Notes: generated from the letters alone by a model not told the origin. A stretch of 64,000 nt of DNA from Stenotrophomonas indicatrix (GCA_041545745.1 CP168152.1:4028001-4092000), one strand, 5' to 3'; positions 30,478-39,882 are shown, counted from the first letter of the stretch. Program-made: numbers and translations.

Positions 30478-30508
30478 CGACCAGGGCAGCACTGGGCTGC
30501 CCTGGTCG
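30478..30508. terminator. Bidirectional terminator
   Basis: CGACCAGGGCAGC / GCTGCCCTGGTCG: a perfect 13-bp stem with a 5-base loop between the convergent MFS and PA2169-family genes. Confidence 0.8.
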
Positions 30509-30539
30509 CGGCGATGTGGGGGGCGATCGCCAGATGCGA

Positions 30540-30992
30540 TCAGGCAGCCTTCATCGCATGCTTGCGCGCGCGCATCACCGAATGGCATTCCTGCACTTCC
30601 GGCAGCCACTGGGTCACTTCCTGGCGCACCGCCGGCGGCAGGTCGTTGTCCTTCAGCACGTCCTTGAACGCGCCCAGCAGGCGATCCTCGGACTCTTCAA
30701 GTTCGGCCACGTAACCGTAGTTGGTGTCACCGAAGGCCGCGCGCACCTTGCCGTAGAACTGCTGCATGGAACCGACCATGGTGCCGTGCTCGGCCGGCTT
30801 GCCGCCGGTAGCGGCCACCGAGCTGCTCAGCGAGGACACGATGCGGCCCTTCACCCCGGCGATGCGGACGAACAATGCCGACAGCTCGGCGTCCTTCACC
30901 TTGGTTGCGGCTTCCTCGTAGAAGGACTTGCCATCACGTGCGATCTCGATCAGGTCGTTGAGGCGATGCTCGATGGTGGACTGGTTGCTCAT
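30540..30992 (-). CDS. PA2169-family four-helix-bundle protein (DUF2383)
   Basis: A 150-residue all-helical protein starting MSNQSTIEHRLNDLIEIARDGKSFYEEAA. The Glu/His-spaced helices fit the PA2169/DUF2383 ferritin-like bundle family. GAGGAGAC precedes the start. Probably a stress-related cytosolic protein; function unknown. Confidence 0.82.
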   Translation of the reverse strand: MSNQSTIEHRLNDLIEIARDGKSFYEEAATKVKDAELSALFVRIAGVKGRIVSSLSSSVAATGGKPAEHGTMVGSMQQFYGKVRAAFGDTNYGYVAELEESEDRLLGAFKDVLKDNDLPPAVRQEVTQWLPEVQECHSVMRARKHAMKAA

Positions 30993-31199
30993 GTGTAGTC
31001 TCCTCTGGGGAAAAAGGGCAACAGTGGAATCCGTTGCCTGCGAGCCCAGACTGGCCGACCCGGTGTGGTTCGCGGGTGAGCATCGATTGATGCGGTGATC
31101 ATGCTGCCCAACGGGGCCCCACCCACTCACGCGGACGACGCGATGTCTTCACTGCATCCGAATCCCAGGAGCGGTCACACGATCTTGCAGACAGGACGT

Positions 31200-31697
31200 C
31201 TAGTCCACCGCAACCCTCACCACATGGCTGATGCCACGATGGAACATCTTCGCGTAGGGACAGACCCGCTCGGTGTTGCGCACCAGTTCGGCTGCACGTA
31301 TCGGGTCCATGCCAGGCAGACACACCACGATCTCGGCCGACAGCAGGTACAGACCGTCCACGGGATCGCGTGCGAACGTCACCGCTACTTCGATGCTCGG
31401 GTCGATCAGTTCCAGCCCCGCACGCGCAGCCACCAGCACCATCGCGCCGTGGAAGCAGCCGGCGTAGCCCGCCGCCAGCAGCTGCTCGGGATTGGTACCG
31501 CCGCCGGGTCCTCCCAGCTCAGCGGGCAATCGCAGGTCCACCGACAGCGCGCCGTCATCCGACCGCACCACGCCCGACGCACGACCGTGCTGTGCCACGC
31601 CACCACTGACCCGCACCCGTCCGGTATACAGCGGGCGCACCTCATCACCGTGGTACTTGTCGAGCACACTGTGCGGAGGCGGTTTCAGCCCGGTCAT
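31200..31697 (-). CDS. OsmC/Ohr-family peroxiredoxin
   Basis: A 165-residue thiol peroxidase for organic hydroperoxides. The two redox cysteines are visible in LLAAGYAGCFHGAM (peroxidatic) and NTERVCPYAKMFHRG (resolving), and GGTNPEQ is the family motif. The start MTGLKPPPHSVLDKY was chosen over a longer frame. The NmrA-like reductase gene lies 32 bases upstream on the same strand, so both are probably cotranscribed in a redox cluster near the ECF41 sigma gene. 30993-31199 has no gene. Confidence 0.88.
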   Translation of the reverse strand: MTGLKPPPHSVLDKYHGDEVRPLYTGRVRVSGGVAQHGRASGVVRSDDGALSVDLRLPAELGGPGGGTNPEQLLAAGYAGCFHGAMVLVAARAGLELIDPSIEVAVTFARDPVDGLYLLSAEIVVCLPGMDPIRAAELVRNTERVCPYAKMFHRGISHVVRVAVD

Positions 31698-31729
31698 CGC
31701 AGGTTCCTGCTGGCAGCGTCCACCGCCGA

Positions 31730-32497
31730 TCAGGCCGGCTGGCCCTGTACCAGCCCGGACTGCTGCAACCAGCGCTCGAAGCCGATCGTGCCGAGCCATG
31801 CCTGGCCCACCGGTACCAGCGTGTCCTGCTGCAGCTGCGCACCGAAGTAGTGCGCCTGGGCGTCGCCGACCACGTTGCGCACGTCACCGGTTGCCTGCAG
31901 GAAGTGCTGCGCCAGCACTGCCATCGATTCACGCTCCGGACCGGCGATCTCCACTACGCCGTTGGCCGGCGTCTGCTGCGCGATGCGCGCAACCGCATCG
32001 GCCACATCCTCGGCGGCGATCGGCTGCACTGCGGCGGTCGGCAGATGCAGGGTCTGGCCGTCACCGGCTGCCTGGATGATGCCCGGCAGGAACTCGAAGA
32101 ACTGCGTCGAGTGGATGATCGTGTACGCCAGGCCGGAATCGCGGATCAAGCGTTCCTGGGCGATCTTGCCGCGGAAATAGCCGCTGGCGGCCAGCTTGTC
32201 GGTACCCACCACCGACAGCGCGACATGATGGCGTACGCCCGCCTGCGCCGCGGCCGCCAGGATGTTGTGGCCGGCAGTCACGAAGAACGACAGAACCGCC
32301 GCATCTTCGAACGAGGGTGAGTTGGCCAGGTCGACCACCACCTCGGTACCCGCCATCGCAGCGGCCAGACCCTCGCCGCTCAGCACATCGATACCGGTGG
32401 AGGGTGCAGCGACGACGACCTCATGGCCGGCCGTATGCAGGCGATCGACCACCTTGCTGCCGATGCGGCCGGTGCCACCGATGACGAGGATCTTCAT
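31730..32497 (-). CDS. NmrA/SDR-like NAD(P)-binding protein
   Basis: A 255-residue Rossmann protein: MKILVIGGTGRIGSKVVDRLHTAGHEV (GxxGxxG), VVVDLANSPSFED, and YTIIHSTQFFEFL typical of NmrA-like atypical SDRs. This is one of the oxidoreductase/epimerase types commonly found beside ECF41 sigma genes. GGAGACC precedes the ATG. The substrate is unknown. Confidence 0.83.
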   Translation of the reverse strand: MKILVIGGTGRIGSKVVDRLHTAGHEVVVAAPSTGIDVLSGEGLAAAMAGTEVVVDLANSPSFEDAAVLSFFVTAGHNILAAAAQAGVRHHVALSVVGTDKLAASGYFRGKIAQERLIRDSGLAYTIIHSTQFFEFLPGIIQAAGDGQTLHLPTAAVQPIAAEDVADAVARIAQQTPANGVVEIAGPERESMAVLAQHFLQATGDVRNVVGDAQAHYFGAQLQQDTLVPVGQAWLGTIGFERWLQQSGLVQGQPA

Positions 32498-32612
32498 GAC
32501 AGGTCTCCTGGAACGTGGAAGGTGCGGGCGTGGCTGCATGCTAGGAACGCATTGGCCGGCGCAGTAGATCCGCAGCGGGCCACGCACCGTTGCCGCATCG
32601 GCACCAATGCGG

Positions 32613-33644
32613 TCATGCCCATGCCGGGGCCGCATCGCGATGCGCTGCCGCCTGCTGCCGCGCTTCCCAGTGCGAGAACACATCCAGATCCAGCGAACGT
32701 ATGCGTTGGGTGCTGAAGTCGATGAACGCGCGGATCCGCTTGGGCAGCTGGCGTCGGCTGAGATAGCACAGGTAATGGCCACGATCGTGGGGCGCGTAGC
32801 GATCCAGGCAGGTCAGTACAGCGCCTGTGCGCAGCGCAGCACTTACCTGGTAGCTGGGCAGCTGGGCGATCCCCAACCCGTCGATCACTGCCTGCAGGAC
32901 AAGATCGGCATCATTGAACACCACCTCCGCCGGCGGCTGCAGATTCACATCCTGGCCCTCCACACGGAAGTCCCAGCGCTGCAGGCGCCCACCGGGAAGG
33001 CGTCGACCGATGCACGCGTGGGCGGACACGGCCTCGACTTCCTCCGGCAGGCCATGCGCTTGTGCGTATGCAGGCGACGCACAGATCACCAGCTGCATCG
33101 GCACCAGCTGCTTGGCGATCACTTGGCTGTCTTCCAGCACGCCATCGCGGAACGCCACATCGATGCGATCGGCGGCCAGGTCCGGCGCCTGCTCGTCCAG
33201 CAGCAGCTCGACCGAGACCTGCGGATACTCCGCGCGGAACGCAGACAGCAGCGGGGCGATCACCCGCCGTCCGAAACCATGGGTCGCACTGATCCGTAGA
33301 TGCCCGCGCGGTGGTCCCTCGCGCAGGTCGCGCATCTCGTCCAGCGCCTGCAGGATGCTGGCAACGCCCGGGCTGCAGCCCTCCAGGAACAGCTCGCCTT
33401 CGCGGGTCAGTGTTGTCGAGCGCGTGGTGCGCAGGAACAGGCGCACGCCCAGTTGTCCCTCCAGCTTCTGCACGCTGCGGCTGACTGCCGAACGACCGAT
33501 GCCGAGGCGATCACCGGCGCGGGCGAAGCTGCCCTCGGCGGCTACCGCGATGAATGCCAGAACCCCGGCATAGCTGGCGGAGAAGGACGCCGTGAGGGAA
33601 TCGCGGCCGTCGCTGGCCAGACAGGACTGCGGCATGACATTCAT
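32613..33644 (-). CDS. LysR-family transcriptional regulator
   Basis: A 343-residue regulator with a longer than usual N-terminus before the helix-turn-helix (FIAVAAEGSFARAGDRLGIGRSAVSRSVQKLEGQLGVRLF) and an effector domain with LRISATHGFGRRVIAPLL and LPSYQVSAALRTGAV, as in the TrpI/AaeR-like group. Its ATG overlaps the stop of the sigma-like gene upstream (ATGA), so translation is coupled. It may inherit the ECF41-type promoter found before that gene. Confidence 0.87.
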   Translation of the reverse strand: MNVMPQSCLASDGRDSLTASFSASYAGVLAFIAVAAEGSFARAGDRLGIGRSAVSRSVQKLEGQLGVRLFLRTTRSTTLTREGELFLEGCSPGVASILQALDEMRDLREGPPRGHLRISATHGFGRRVIAPLLSAFRAEYPQVSVELLLDEQAPDLAADRIDVAFRDGVLEDSQVIAKQLVPMQLVICASPAYAQAHGLPEEVEAVSAHACIGRRLPGGRLQRWDFRVEGQDVNLQPPAEVVFNDADLVLQAVIDGLGIAQLPSYQVSAALRTGAVLTCLDRYAPHDRGHYLCYLSRRQLPKRIRAFIDFSTQRIRSLDLDVFSHWEARQQAAAHRDAAPAWA

Positions 33645-33898
33645 GGTGTTCCGGGCTCCTGGAAGTCGCGTCGGGCAAGCAGGTGGGCGCGTGCATGCTC
33701 CAGGCGCTGGCGGCATGTCGTCAGGTCCAGCCCCAGCAGGGGCACGATGTCTTCGACGCCCGCACCCAGCACGTCATGCAGCAACAGCACGGCCCGCATG
33801 TCCGGTGGCAGTTCGTGCAATGCGGCAAGGAAGGCCTGCCAGACCCGTTCACTGGCGGGGCAGGCTGCTGCGCGGATCGAGGCAGATGAGGTATCCAT
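33641..33898 (-). CDS. Sigma-70 region-4-only protein
   Basis: An 85-residue protein starting MDTSSASIRAAACPASERV. Its body (FLAALHELPPDMRAVLLLHDVLGAGVEDIVPLLGLDLTTCRQRLEHARAHLL) aligns by eye with region 4 of the ECF41 sigma encoded about 1.2 kb away (LLHDVF...CRQIVHRARLQL). No region 2 is present, so it cannot act as a normal sigma. It could be a decayed sigma or a small regulator. An exact ECF41 promoter match ends nine bases before the ATG. It overlaps the LysR gene by four bases. Confidence 0.7.
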   Translation of the reverse strand: MDTSSASIRAAACPASERVWQAFLAALHELPPDMRAVLLLHDVLGAGVEDIVPLLGLDLTTCRQRLEHARAHLLARRDFQEPGTP

Positions 33899-33906
33899 GC
33901 CCGGCA

Positions 33907-33933
33907 GACGGGCGAGCATCCGCCGCTGTGACA
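33907..33933 (-). promoter_or_regulatory. ECF41-type promoter before the sigma-region-4 gene
   Basis: On the minus strand TGTCACA (33933-33927), 16 bases, then CGTC (33910-33907), which is the published ECF41 consensus. The predicted start of transcription nearly coincides with the ATG at 33898. Confidence 0.7.
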
Positions 33934-34042
33934 GGCCATTGGTGTTTTTCGTGCAACACCGTGCAGCCCCGCCCTCGCCTACCGCCCCGCGCGCAGCGGG
34001 CCTAGCCTCACTGCATCCCTCAACTCCCATCGGAACACCGTC

Positions 34043-34522
34043 ATGAGCCAACGCCTGGACTACGCCGCACAGTCGCCCGAACTCTTCAGGAAGCTCGGCA
34101 CCTTCTCCCATGCCGTGCACAACAGTTCGATCGAAGCGCCCATCATCGACCTGGTCAACATCCGCGCCTCGCAGCTCAACGGCTGCGGGTTCTGCCTGGA
34201 CATGCATGTGAAGGAAGCGACGATCCGCGGCGAGCGCGCACTGCGCCTGCACCACGTCGCGGCGTGGCGCGAATCGAACCTGTTCAGCGCGCGCGAACGT
34301 GCCTGCCTGGCATGGACCGACGTACTCACCCACCTGCCTGCGCAAGGTGTTGCGGACGACGTGTATGAGCGAGTACGCGGGCAGCTGTCCGAACAGGAAA
34401 TCGTCGATCTGACCTACGCGGTGATGGCGATCAATGCCTGGAACCGCGCCAACGTCGCCTTCCGTACGCAACCCGGCTCGCTGGACCAGGCCTTTGGCCT
34501 GGACAAGGCCGGTCTGGCCTGA
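34043..34522 (+). CDS. Carboxymuconolactone decarboxylase/AhpD-family protein
   Basis: A 159-residue helical protein with the redox/core motif INGCGFCLDMHVKEA (CxxC...H), typical of AhpD-like CMD proteins that act as peroxidase or alkylhydroperoxidase partners. CMD genes are classic neighbours and targets of ECF41 sigma factors (COE genes). It is divergent from the sigma-region-4 gene and is followed 34 bases later by a cupin gene, then the ECF41 sigma gene. Confidence 0.88.
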   Translation: MSQRLDYAAQSPELFRKLGTFSHAVHNSSIEAPIIDLVNIRASQLNGCGFCLDMHVKEATIRGERALRLHHVAAWRESNLFSARERACLAWTDVLTHLPAQGVADDVYERVRGQLSEQEIVDLTYAVMAINAWNRANVAFRTQPGSLDQAFGLDKAGLA

Positions 34523-34556
34523 CTTCGACTGCATACGTCCCCGCTGGAGACCTGCC

Positions 34557-34964
34557 ATGCGTTCTCTCTGTTCCCTCGCCCTGCTGGCCCTGCTGCCGTT
34601 GACCAGCATCGCCGCCACACCGCCGCCCACCGCACCCGAGCCCATCGTGCGCGAGGTCATGACCCGTCCGTTGCCGGAACAGCCGGGCAAGGAAGCACTG
34701 ATCCTGACGGTGCAGTACCCACCCGGCGGCGCCGATCCCGTGCACCGGCACGACGCCCACGGCTTCGTCTATGTGCTGCAGGGCCGCATCGTGATGGGCG
34801 TGGCCGGTGGCCGCGAGGTTACGCTCGGCCCCGGGGAGGCCTTCCATGAAGGTCCGGACGATCTGCACACCGTCGGCCGTAATGCCAGCCAGACCGAACC
34901 GGCGACATTCGTCGTGTTCCTGATCAAGGACATCGGCAAGCCAGCGGTACTGCCACCACGCTGA
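34557..34964 (+). CDS. Secreted single-domain cupin
   Basis: A 135-residue protein with signal peptide (about 20 residues: MRSLCSLALLALLPLTSIAA) and a cupin barrel. Metal-site pattern PVHRHDAHGFVYVLQG (H-x-H...E/Y) and a second motif LGPGEAFHEGPDDLHTVG are visible. GGAGACCTGCC precedes the ATG. Probably cotranscribed with the CMD gene. Substrate unknown. Confidence 0.8.
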   Translation: MRSLCSLALLALLPLTSIAATPPPTAPEPIVREVMTRPLPEQPGKEALILTVQYPPGGADPVHRHDAHGFVYVLQGRIVMGVAGGREVTLGPGEAFHEGPDDLHTVGRNASQTEPATFVVFLIKDIGKPAVLPPR

Positions 34965-35011
34965 CCGCCACCGGTCCGGGGCAATACCAGCCCCCATCCC
35001 AGGTCCGCCGA

Positions 35012-35038
35012 TGTCACAATCGGCGGACCTGTCCCGTC
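35012..35038 (+). promoter_or_regulatory. ECF41-type autoregulatory promoter before the sigma gene
   Basis: TGTCACA (35012-35018), 16 bases, CGTC (35035-35038): an exact ECF41 consensus. The -35 element sits at the apex of a 12-bp-stem dyad (AGGTCCGCCGAT / ATCGGCGGACCT), which may double as the cupin terminator. The CGTC ends only nine bases before the ATG, so the transcript would be nearly leaderless. Confidence 0.75.
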
Positions 35039-35047
35039 TCTGCTGGC

Positions 35048-35929
35048 ATGGACGACCCCACTGCCCTGTTCACCCGACTACGCCCGCGCCTGTTCGGCGT
35101 GGCCTACCGCATGCTTGGCTCCTCGCATGAGGCCGAGGACGTGGTGCAGGATGTCTGGCTACGCTGGCATGGCGCCAACCAGCAGGGCATCGAGAACGCC
35201 GAAGCCTGGCTGGTGGCCACCACCACCCGCCGCGCCATTGATGGCCTGCGCCTGGCCCGGCGCACGCGCGAGCGCTATGTCGGCATGTGGCTGCCCGAGC
35301 CGCTGCTCACCGATGAAACGGGCACACCCGAGTACATGCTGGAAACGGCCAGCGACCTGTCGGTGGCCTTCCTCAACGTGCTGGAGCGGCTGGCACCGGA
35401 CGCGCGTGCCGCGTTCCTGCTGCACGATGTGTTCGACCAGGATTACGACGTGGTGGCACGCACGCTGGAAAAGACCGAAGCCGCCTGCCGGCAGATCGTG
35501 CACCGCGCACGTCTGCAGCTGCGGCAGGAACGCCCGCGTTACAACGTGCCGCAGGACGTGCACCAGAAACTGATGCGGCGTTTCGCCGAGGCCATCGCCA
35601 ATGGCGACTTCAGGACGATGAAAACCCTGATGGCCGAATCGGCCGTGCTGATCGGCGATGGCGGCGGCATCGTCACCAGCTTCCCGAAACCGATGGTCGG
35701 CGGCGCACGCATCGCGCAGCTGTTGTATGCCCCGCACCTGCGGCGCAAGGACCAGCTGCGGATGGTGCCGAGCATGATCAATGGACGACTGGGGCTGCTG
35801 CGTTACTTCGACGGCGTGCTGGAATCAGCAATGGCCTTCGATACCAACGGCGAGCAGATCGTGCAGATCCTGGTGCAGCGCAACCCACACAAGCTGCAGG
35901 GTCTGAACCAGCCAACCTCGATCCAGTAG
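35048..35929 (+). CDS. ECF41 (SigJ-type) RNA polymerase sigma factor
   Basis: A 293-residue sigma factor. Region 2: FGVAYRMLGSSHEAEDVVQDVWLRW; linker WLPEPL; region 4: LERLAPDARAAFLLHDVFDQDY...ACRQIVHRARLQLR; then a SnoaL-like C-terminal extension with GDGGG (the DGGGK-type motif) and NPHKL (the NPDKL-type motif). These three motifs define ECF41, in which the C-terminal domain replaces an anti-sigma factor. It is preceded by an ECF41 promoter (autoregulation), and CMD and oxidoreductase genes lie nearby. Confidence 0.92.
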   Translation: MDDPTALFTRLRPRLFGVAYRMLGSSHEAEDVVQDVWLRWHGANQQGIENAEAWLVATTTRRAIDGLRLARRTRERYVGMWLPEPLLTDETGTPEYMLETASDLSVAFLNVLERLAPDARAAFLLHDVFDQDYDVVARTLEKTEAACRQIVHRARLQLRQERPRYNVPQDVHQKLMRRFAEAIANGDFRTMKTLMAESAVLIGDGGGIVTSFPKPMVGGARIAQLLYAPHLRRKDQLRMVPSMINGRLGLLRYFDGVLESAMAFDTNGEQIVQILVQRNPHKLQGLNQPTSIQ

Positions 35930-35995
35930 ATCCACGCCATGCATGGATGCGGTTGCTCTCATGCACGGCAAAAGCCACGCATGGCGTGGCTCTAC
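35926..35995. repeat. SMAG repeat pair overlapping the sigma gene stop codon
   Basis: Left arm GTAGATCCACGCCATGCATG begins inside the sigma gene: its GTAG supplies the TAG stop. Right arm ends GGCGTGGCTCTAC. It lies between convergent genes. Confidence 0.8.
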
Positions 35996-36030
35996 TGATT
36001 CTCCGTGCTGCCTGACGGCTGCCCTTGTGG

Positions 36031-36984
36031 TTACTTCTGCTGCAGGAAGGCCAGCAGGTCCTGGTTGACCTTGTCCTTGTGGGTCTCGGTCAGACCATGC
36101 GGCGCACCCGGGTAGACGATCAGCCTGGCGCCCTTGATCAGCTTGGCGGACATCCGTCCCGCCACGTCGATCGGCACGATCTGATCGTCGTCGCCGTGGA
36201 TCACCAGGGTCGGCACATCGAACTTTTCCAGGTCACCGCGGAAGTCGGTCGCCGAGAACGCCGCGATCGAGTCGTAGGTGTTCTTCTGCCCACCCAGCAT
36301 GCCCTGCGCCCACCATGCATCGACCATCGCCTGGTTGACCTTCGCGCCCGGTCGGTTGAATCCATAGAACGGACCGGACGGAATGTCCCTGTACAGCTGC
36401 GAACGGTTCTCCAGCTGCGCCTTGCGGATGCCGTCGAACACTTCGATCGGAACGCCACCGGGGTTGTCTGCGGTTTTCAGCATGAACGGCGGCACCGAAC
36501 TGATCAGCACGGCCTTCTTCACCCGTCCCGTGCCATGGCGACCGATGTAGCGCGCCACTTCGCCGCCGCCGGTGGAGAAGCCCACCAGCGTGACGTCCTT
36601 CAGATCCAGCGTATTGATCACCGTGGCCAGGTCATCGGCGTAGTGATCCATGTCGTTGCCATCCCAGGGCTGGCTGGAACGACCGTGGCCACGGCGGTCG
36701 TGTGCGACCACCCGGTAACCGTGGTCCGCCAGGAACATCATCTGCGATTCCCAGCTGTCCGAATCCAGTGGCCAGCCATGGCTGAAGGTCACCACCGGCC
36801 CGTTCTTCGGGCCCCAGTCCTTGTAGTACAGCTGCACACCATCGGCGGTGGTGATGGTGCTGGCGGTGCGCGCGACAGCGCTGGGTGCGGAAGGGCGTGC
36901 CGGCGCGGCGGCCTGGGCCGACAGGCCCGCCTGCATCGACAGGGCCAGGGCAGTTGCAGCGAGCGTGCGGGTAACGGTGTTCAT
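36031..36984 (-). CDS. Secreted alpha/beta hydrolase, non-heme chloroperoxidase-like
   Basis: A 317-residue protein with signal peptide (to about residue 28, ...LSAQAAA) and a hydrolase domain: [34 protein letters not shown] (HGW oxyanion motif), [27 protein letters not shown], nucleophile GFSTGGGE, and terminal PHGLTETH with the catalytic His. This is the chloroperoxidase/esterase group. GGAGGTCC precedes the start [11 protein letters not shown]. Confidence 0.88.
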   Translation of the reverse strand: MNTVTRTLAATALALSMQAGLSAQAAAPARPSAPSAVARTASTITTADGVQLYYKDWGPKNGPVVTFSHGWPLDSDSWESQMMFLADHGYRVVAHDRRGHGRSSQPWDGNDMDHYADDLATVINTLDLKDVTLVGFSTGGGEVARYIGRHGTGRVKKAVLISSVPPFMLKTADNPGGVPIEVFDGIRKAQLENRSQLYRDIPSGPFYGFNRPGAKVNQAMVDAWWAQGMLGGQKNTYDSIAAFSATDFRGDLEKFDVPTLVIHGDDDQIVPIDVAGRMSAKLIKGARLIVYPGAPHGLTETHKDKVNQDLLAFLQQK

Positions 36985-37076
36985 GGTGGACCTCCAGCGG
37001 ATGGGGTGGGTTTCGACAGGGGCTACTGTGCGCCCCTGTCCGGGACCATTGGTGACGTGAAGTCCAGAAAACTTGA

Positions 37077-37997
37077 TCAAAAATCCCAGAACACCGGCAC
37101 CCAGCGGAACGCCTCGCCCTCGCGGGACACGCGGCCCACCGACGGGAACGGCAGATGCGTGGCCACCAGCATCTCGCCGGTACCGGCCAGCGCGTCCAGC
37201 AGCTCAATGCGCACCCGCGCCGCTTCCTCCGGGTCGTGCTCGAAGCCGTTGTGCCAGTTCGGTTGATCGAAACCGACGGCGAACACGGCATCACCAGCGA
37301 ACGTCAGCGCCTGGCCCTCCGAGGCAACGCGCACCACGCAGTGGCCCGGCGTGTGGCCACCAGTGCGGCGCGCGACCACACCCGGTGCGATCTCGTGCTC
37401 ATCCTCGAAGGTGTGCACGAAGTTGCCGTACTCGGCCCAGAAATGCGTGGCCGTTGCGCGAAGCGCCTCCGGGAACCCCTGTGGCATGTTGGTGCGGGTG
37501 AAGTCGGGCGACTTCCAGAACGCCACTTCCGACGCCGCGACGTGGATCTTCAGGTCCGGTCGCAGCTGCGCTTTCACCCCGTCCACCAGCAGGCCACCGA
37601 TGTGGTCCATGTGCATGTGGGTGATCACCACATCGGTGATCTCGCCCAGGTCGATGCCAGCGGCGCCGAGGCGGCGGATCAACTGGCCGGCGCGTGGCAG
37701 CTGCAGGTCCGGGTCCATGCCCAGGCCGGCGTCGATCAGGATGGTGCGCTCACCGCTGTGCACCACCATCACGTTCAACGCCCAGTCGAACGCATCCTGT
37801 GGCAGGTACATCTCGTCGAACCATTCGGCACGCTCGGACGCCGGCACGTTGTGACCAAGCATCTGCGTCGGTAGCGGCAGCACGCCGTCACTGACCACCA
37901 GCACATCGATATCACCGACTTTCAGGGCGTAACGCGAGGGAACAAGCTCGTCGAGCGCGGGCGCGGCAGGGGTAGTGGTGTTTTCCAGGCTGAACAT
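37077..37997 (-). CDS. MBL-fold metallohydrolase
   Basis: A 306-residue metallo-beta-lactamase-fold enzyme with the metal motif [18 protein letters not shown] (third His) and FAGDAVF (Asp ligand). The overall layout resembles the quorum-quenching lactonase/MBL group ([12 protein letters not shown]...). GAGATC precedes the ATG. A longer frame upstream was rejected. Substrate not evident. 37998-38303 shows no supported gene. Confidence 0.85.
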   Translation of the reverse strand: MFSLENTTTPAAPALDELVPSRYALKVGDIDVLVVSDGVLPLPTQMLGHNVPASERAEWFDEMYLPQDAFDWALNVMVVHSGERTILIDAGLGMDPDLQLPRAGQLIRRLGAAGIDLGEITDVVITHMHMDHIGGLLVDGVKAQLRPDLKIHVAASEVAFWKSPDFTRTNMPQGFPEALRATATHFWAEYGNFVHTFEDEHEIAPGVVARRTGGHTPGHCVVRVASEGQALTFAGDAVFAVGFDQPNWHNGFEHDPEEAARVRIELLDALAGTGEMLVATHLPFPSVGRVSREGEAFRWVPVFWDF

Positions 37998-38303
37998 GAG
38001 GCGATCTCCACGAAGGTTGGCTGGCGGGCAGTGAAGCAGGGCCGGCGGACAGTTCCGGGGTACGCCTTCGCACGACGCAGGGCATGGCGTTGCCGGGCAG
38101 CAATGCCCTGCAGCACAGCGCCGCTGGTTCGATTGAAGACGGGATCCACGAGCTGTCGTGGACCCGGAGCACGGCAAGGGGCCGTGTGGGATCAGCGTAG
38201 GCAACGCAGGCAGTGCGCAGTAGACCCGCAGGCGGGCTCGCGGCGTTGCCTTTTGGGAAGCAGTGGGCACGTTGCCCGCTTCGGCAGGCGGCCGCTCACT
38301 CAG

Positions 38304-38720
38304 TCAGGGCGCAAGCAGCGCCACGATGGCCTTTGGCAGAAACAATGCTGCCGCAACAGCCACCGACAGGATCAGCACAACCTTGACTGTCAGCGGGCGA
38401 CGACGCGGGTTGCTGAAGTGCAGGCGTAGATCGCGCAACTCCGCTTCCAGCGCGCGACGTTCACTCGCCCCGCGCTGCCGTGGGGCGGACAACTGCCGCT
38501 CCACCTCGCGCAGGCGCTTCATCAGCTCCCGCGCAGGTGCTGTCCGCAGTATCTGCTGGTCAATTGCCTGCAAGCGCAGCGACAGCGGCATCAGCGCCTC
38601 CGCGAACTGCTCCGCAGGCAGCTGCCTGGCAGCAAGTCGGGCCGCTTCGAGATTGATCTCGGCTTGCAGCGCAGCACGCTGGGCATGCAGCCGTTCAAGC
38701 CGGTTTCCACGCAGACCCAT
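38304..38720 (-). CDS. Coiled-coil protein with C-terminal membrane anchor
   Basis: A 138-residue protein: long charged helix/coiled coil with Leu/Ala heptads (about 1-110) and a single C-terminal TM (VKVVLILSVAVAAALFLP). AGGGAGCAACA precedes the ATG. It is 14 bases downstream of the hydrolase gene, probably in one transcript. No family recognised. Confidence 0.65.
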   Translation of the reverse strand: MGLRGNRLERLHAQRAALQAEINLEAARLAARQLPAEQFAEALMPLSLRLQAIDQQILRTAPARELMKRLREVERQLSAPRQRGASERRALEAELRDLRLHFSNPRRRPLTVKVVLILSVAVAAALFLPKAIVALLAP

Positions 38721-38734
38721 TGTTGCTCCCTGAC

Positions 38735-39805
38735 TCAGCCGTCCTTGCCCATCATCCAACGAATGGCCTGCGGGAACGAGGTCTTCCAGTCGTCCGGATA
38801 GAAATGGCCACCGCCATGCGTACGCGAACGTACTTCGTTGCCCTCCCTGAACAGCGCGCGGAAGTCCGCGCTCATCTTCTGGTTGGCCGGCCCTTCCTGT
38901 TCGCCGTTGATGACAAACACCCGCTTGCCGTGTGCGCTGCTCTGCGCAGGCACCGGCTGGCGCCAACCGCCCGGCGACACCAGCAATGCACCGGCGTAGT
39001 CATCCGGGTGCTGCGCCAGCAATGCGCCCGCATGCTGCGAGCCCTGCGAGAAGCCCATCAGGTAGACCTGCTTGCGGTCGATGCACTGGCGCGCGGCCAG
39101 CTGCTCCACCCCCTTCTGAACGACCTTGTGCGTGCCTTCATAGGGGCCGGTCCAGCTGAAGCTGTGGAACGACTCGCGCATCTCCGTACCGTTGATGCCC
39201 AGCAGCACCACACCGGCATCGGCCAGCGGCTGCTTGCTGCTGTCCAGGTGTCCGTTGATGCCGTAGCCGTGCAGCCATACCAGTACCGGCGCACAGGCCG
39301 GCATCGCAACACCCTTGGAAGGTTGCAGCACCGAGCTGGCGCCCACCTTTCCGGCCGACACCTGCGCGTAGCGGGCCTGCGTGTTGGCCAGCACCTGCTT
39401 GAAGAACGGCGTTCCGCGCAGGTGCTCGAAATCATCGTTGTCGGCCAGCGCGGGCGCGAACCACATGCCACGCTCATCGGCTTCACGCAGATAGCGCTCG
39501 GCAAGCGCGTCGTCACCGCGACGAGCGAACAATGCCGCTGCATGGTACGGCGCCTGTGCCAGCATGGGGTCTTCGCGGGTTGCCGCCAGATAGAGCGCCA
39601 GCGACTGCAGCAGCGTGGCGTCGTCTTCCTCGGCCCTCTCCATCAGCTCCTGCGCATCGTCGGCATTGATCAGGGCATTCAGCACCGGGCTGATCGATTT
39701 GAACGCGATGGTCGACGCGCTGTCCTGTTCGTCGGCGTGTGCGCTCGGCGCGCAGACAGCAAGCGCCATGAAAACAGGGAGAGCAGACAGCCTGGGAATG
39801 GGCAT
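38735..39805 (-). CDS. Secreted PHB-depolymerase-like esterase
   Basis: A 356-residue protein with signal peptide (MPIPRLSALPVFMALAVCAPSAHA), a helical N-terminal region (TPR-like, residues 30-150), and an alpha/beta hydrolase domain with LVWLHGYGINGH, nucleophile YLMGFSQGSQH and the His in THGGGHFYPDDW. Resembles the LpqC/poly(3-hydroxybutyrate) depolymerase group. Exact substrate unknown. Confidence 0.8.
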   Translation of the reverse strand: MPIPRLSALPVFMALAVCAPSAHADEQDSASTIAFKSISPVLNALINADDAQELMERAEEDDATLLQSLALYLAATREDPMLAQAPYHAAALFARRGDDALAERYLREADERGMWFAPALADNDDFEHLRGTPFFKQVLANTQARYAQVSAGKVGASSVLQPSKGVAMPACAPVLVWLHGYGINGHLDSSKQPLADAGVVLLGINGTEMRESFHSFSWTGPYEGTHKVVQKGVEQLAARQCIDRKQVYLMGFSQGSQHAGALLAQHPDDYAGALLVSPGGWRQPVPAQSSAHGKRVFVINGEQEGPANQKMSADFRALFREGNEVRSRTHGGGHFYPDDWKTSFPQAIRWMMGKDG

Positions 39806-39882
39806 GGGGAATCTTCCGTGATTGCGGCGACGCGCGGGGCGCGCAGTCTAGCAACCTCGGGGCCGATCAGATCACCGTGCGC

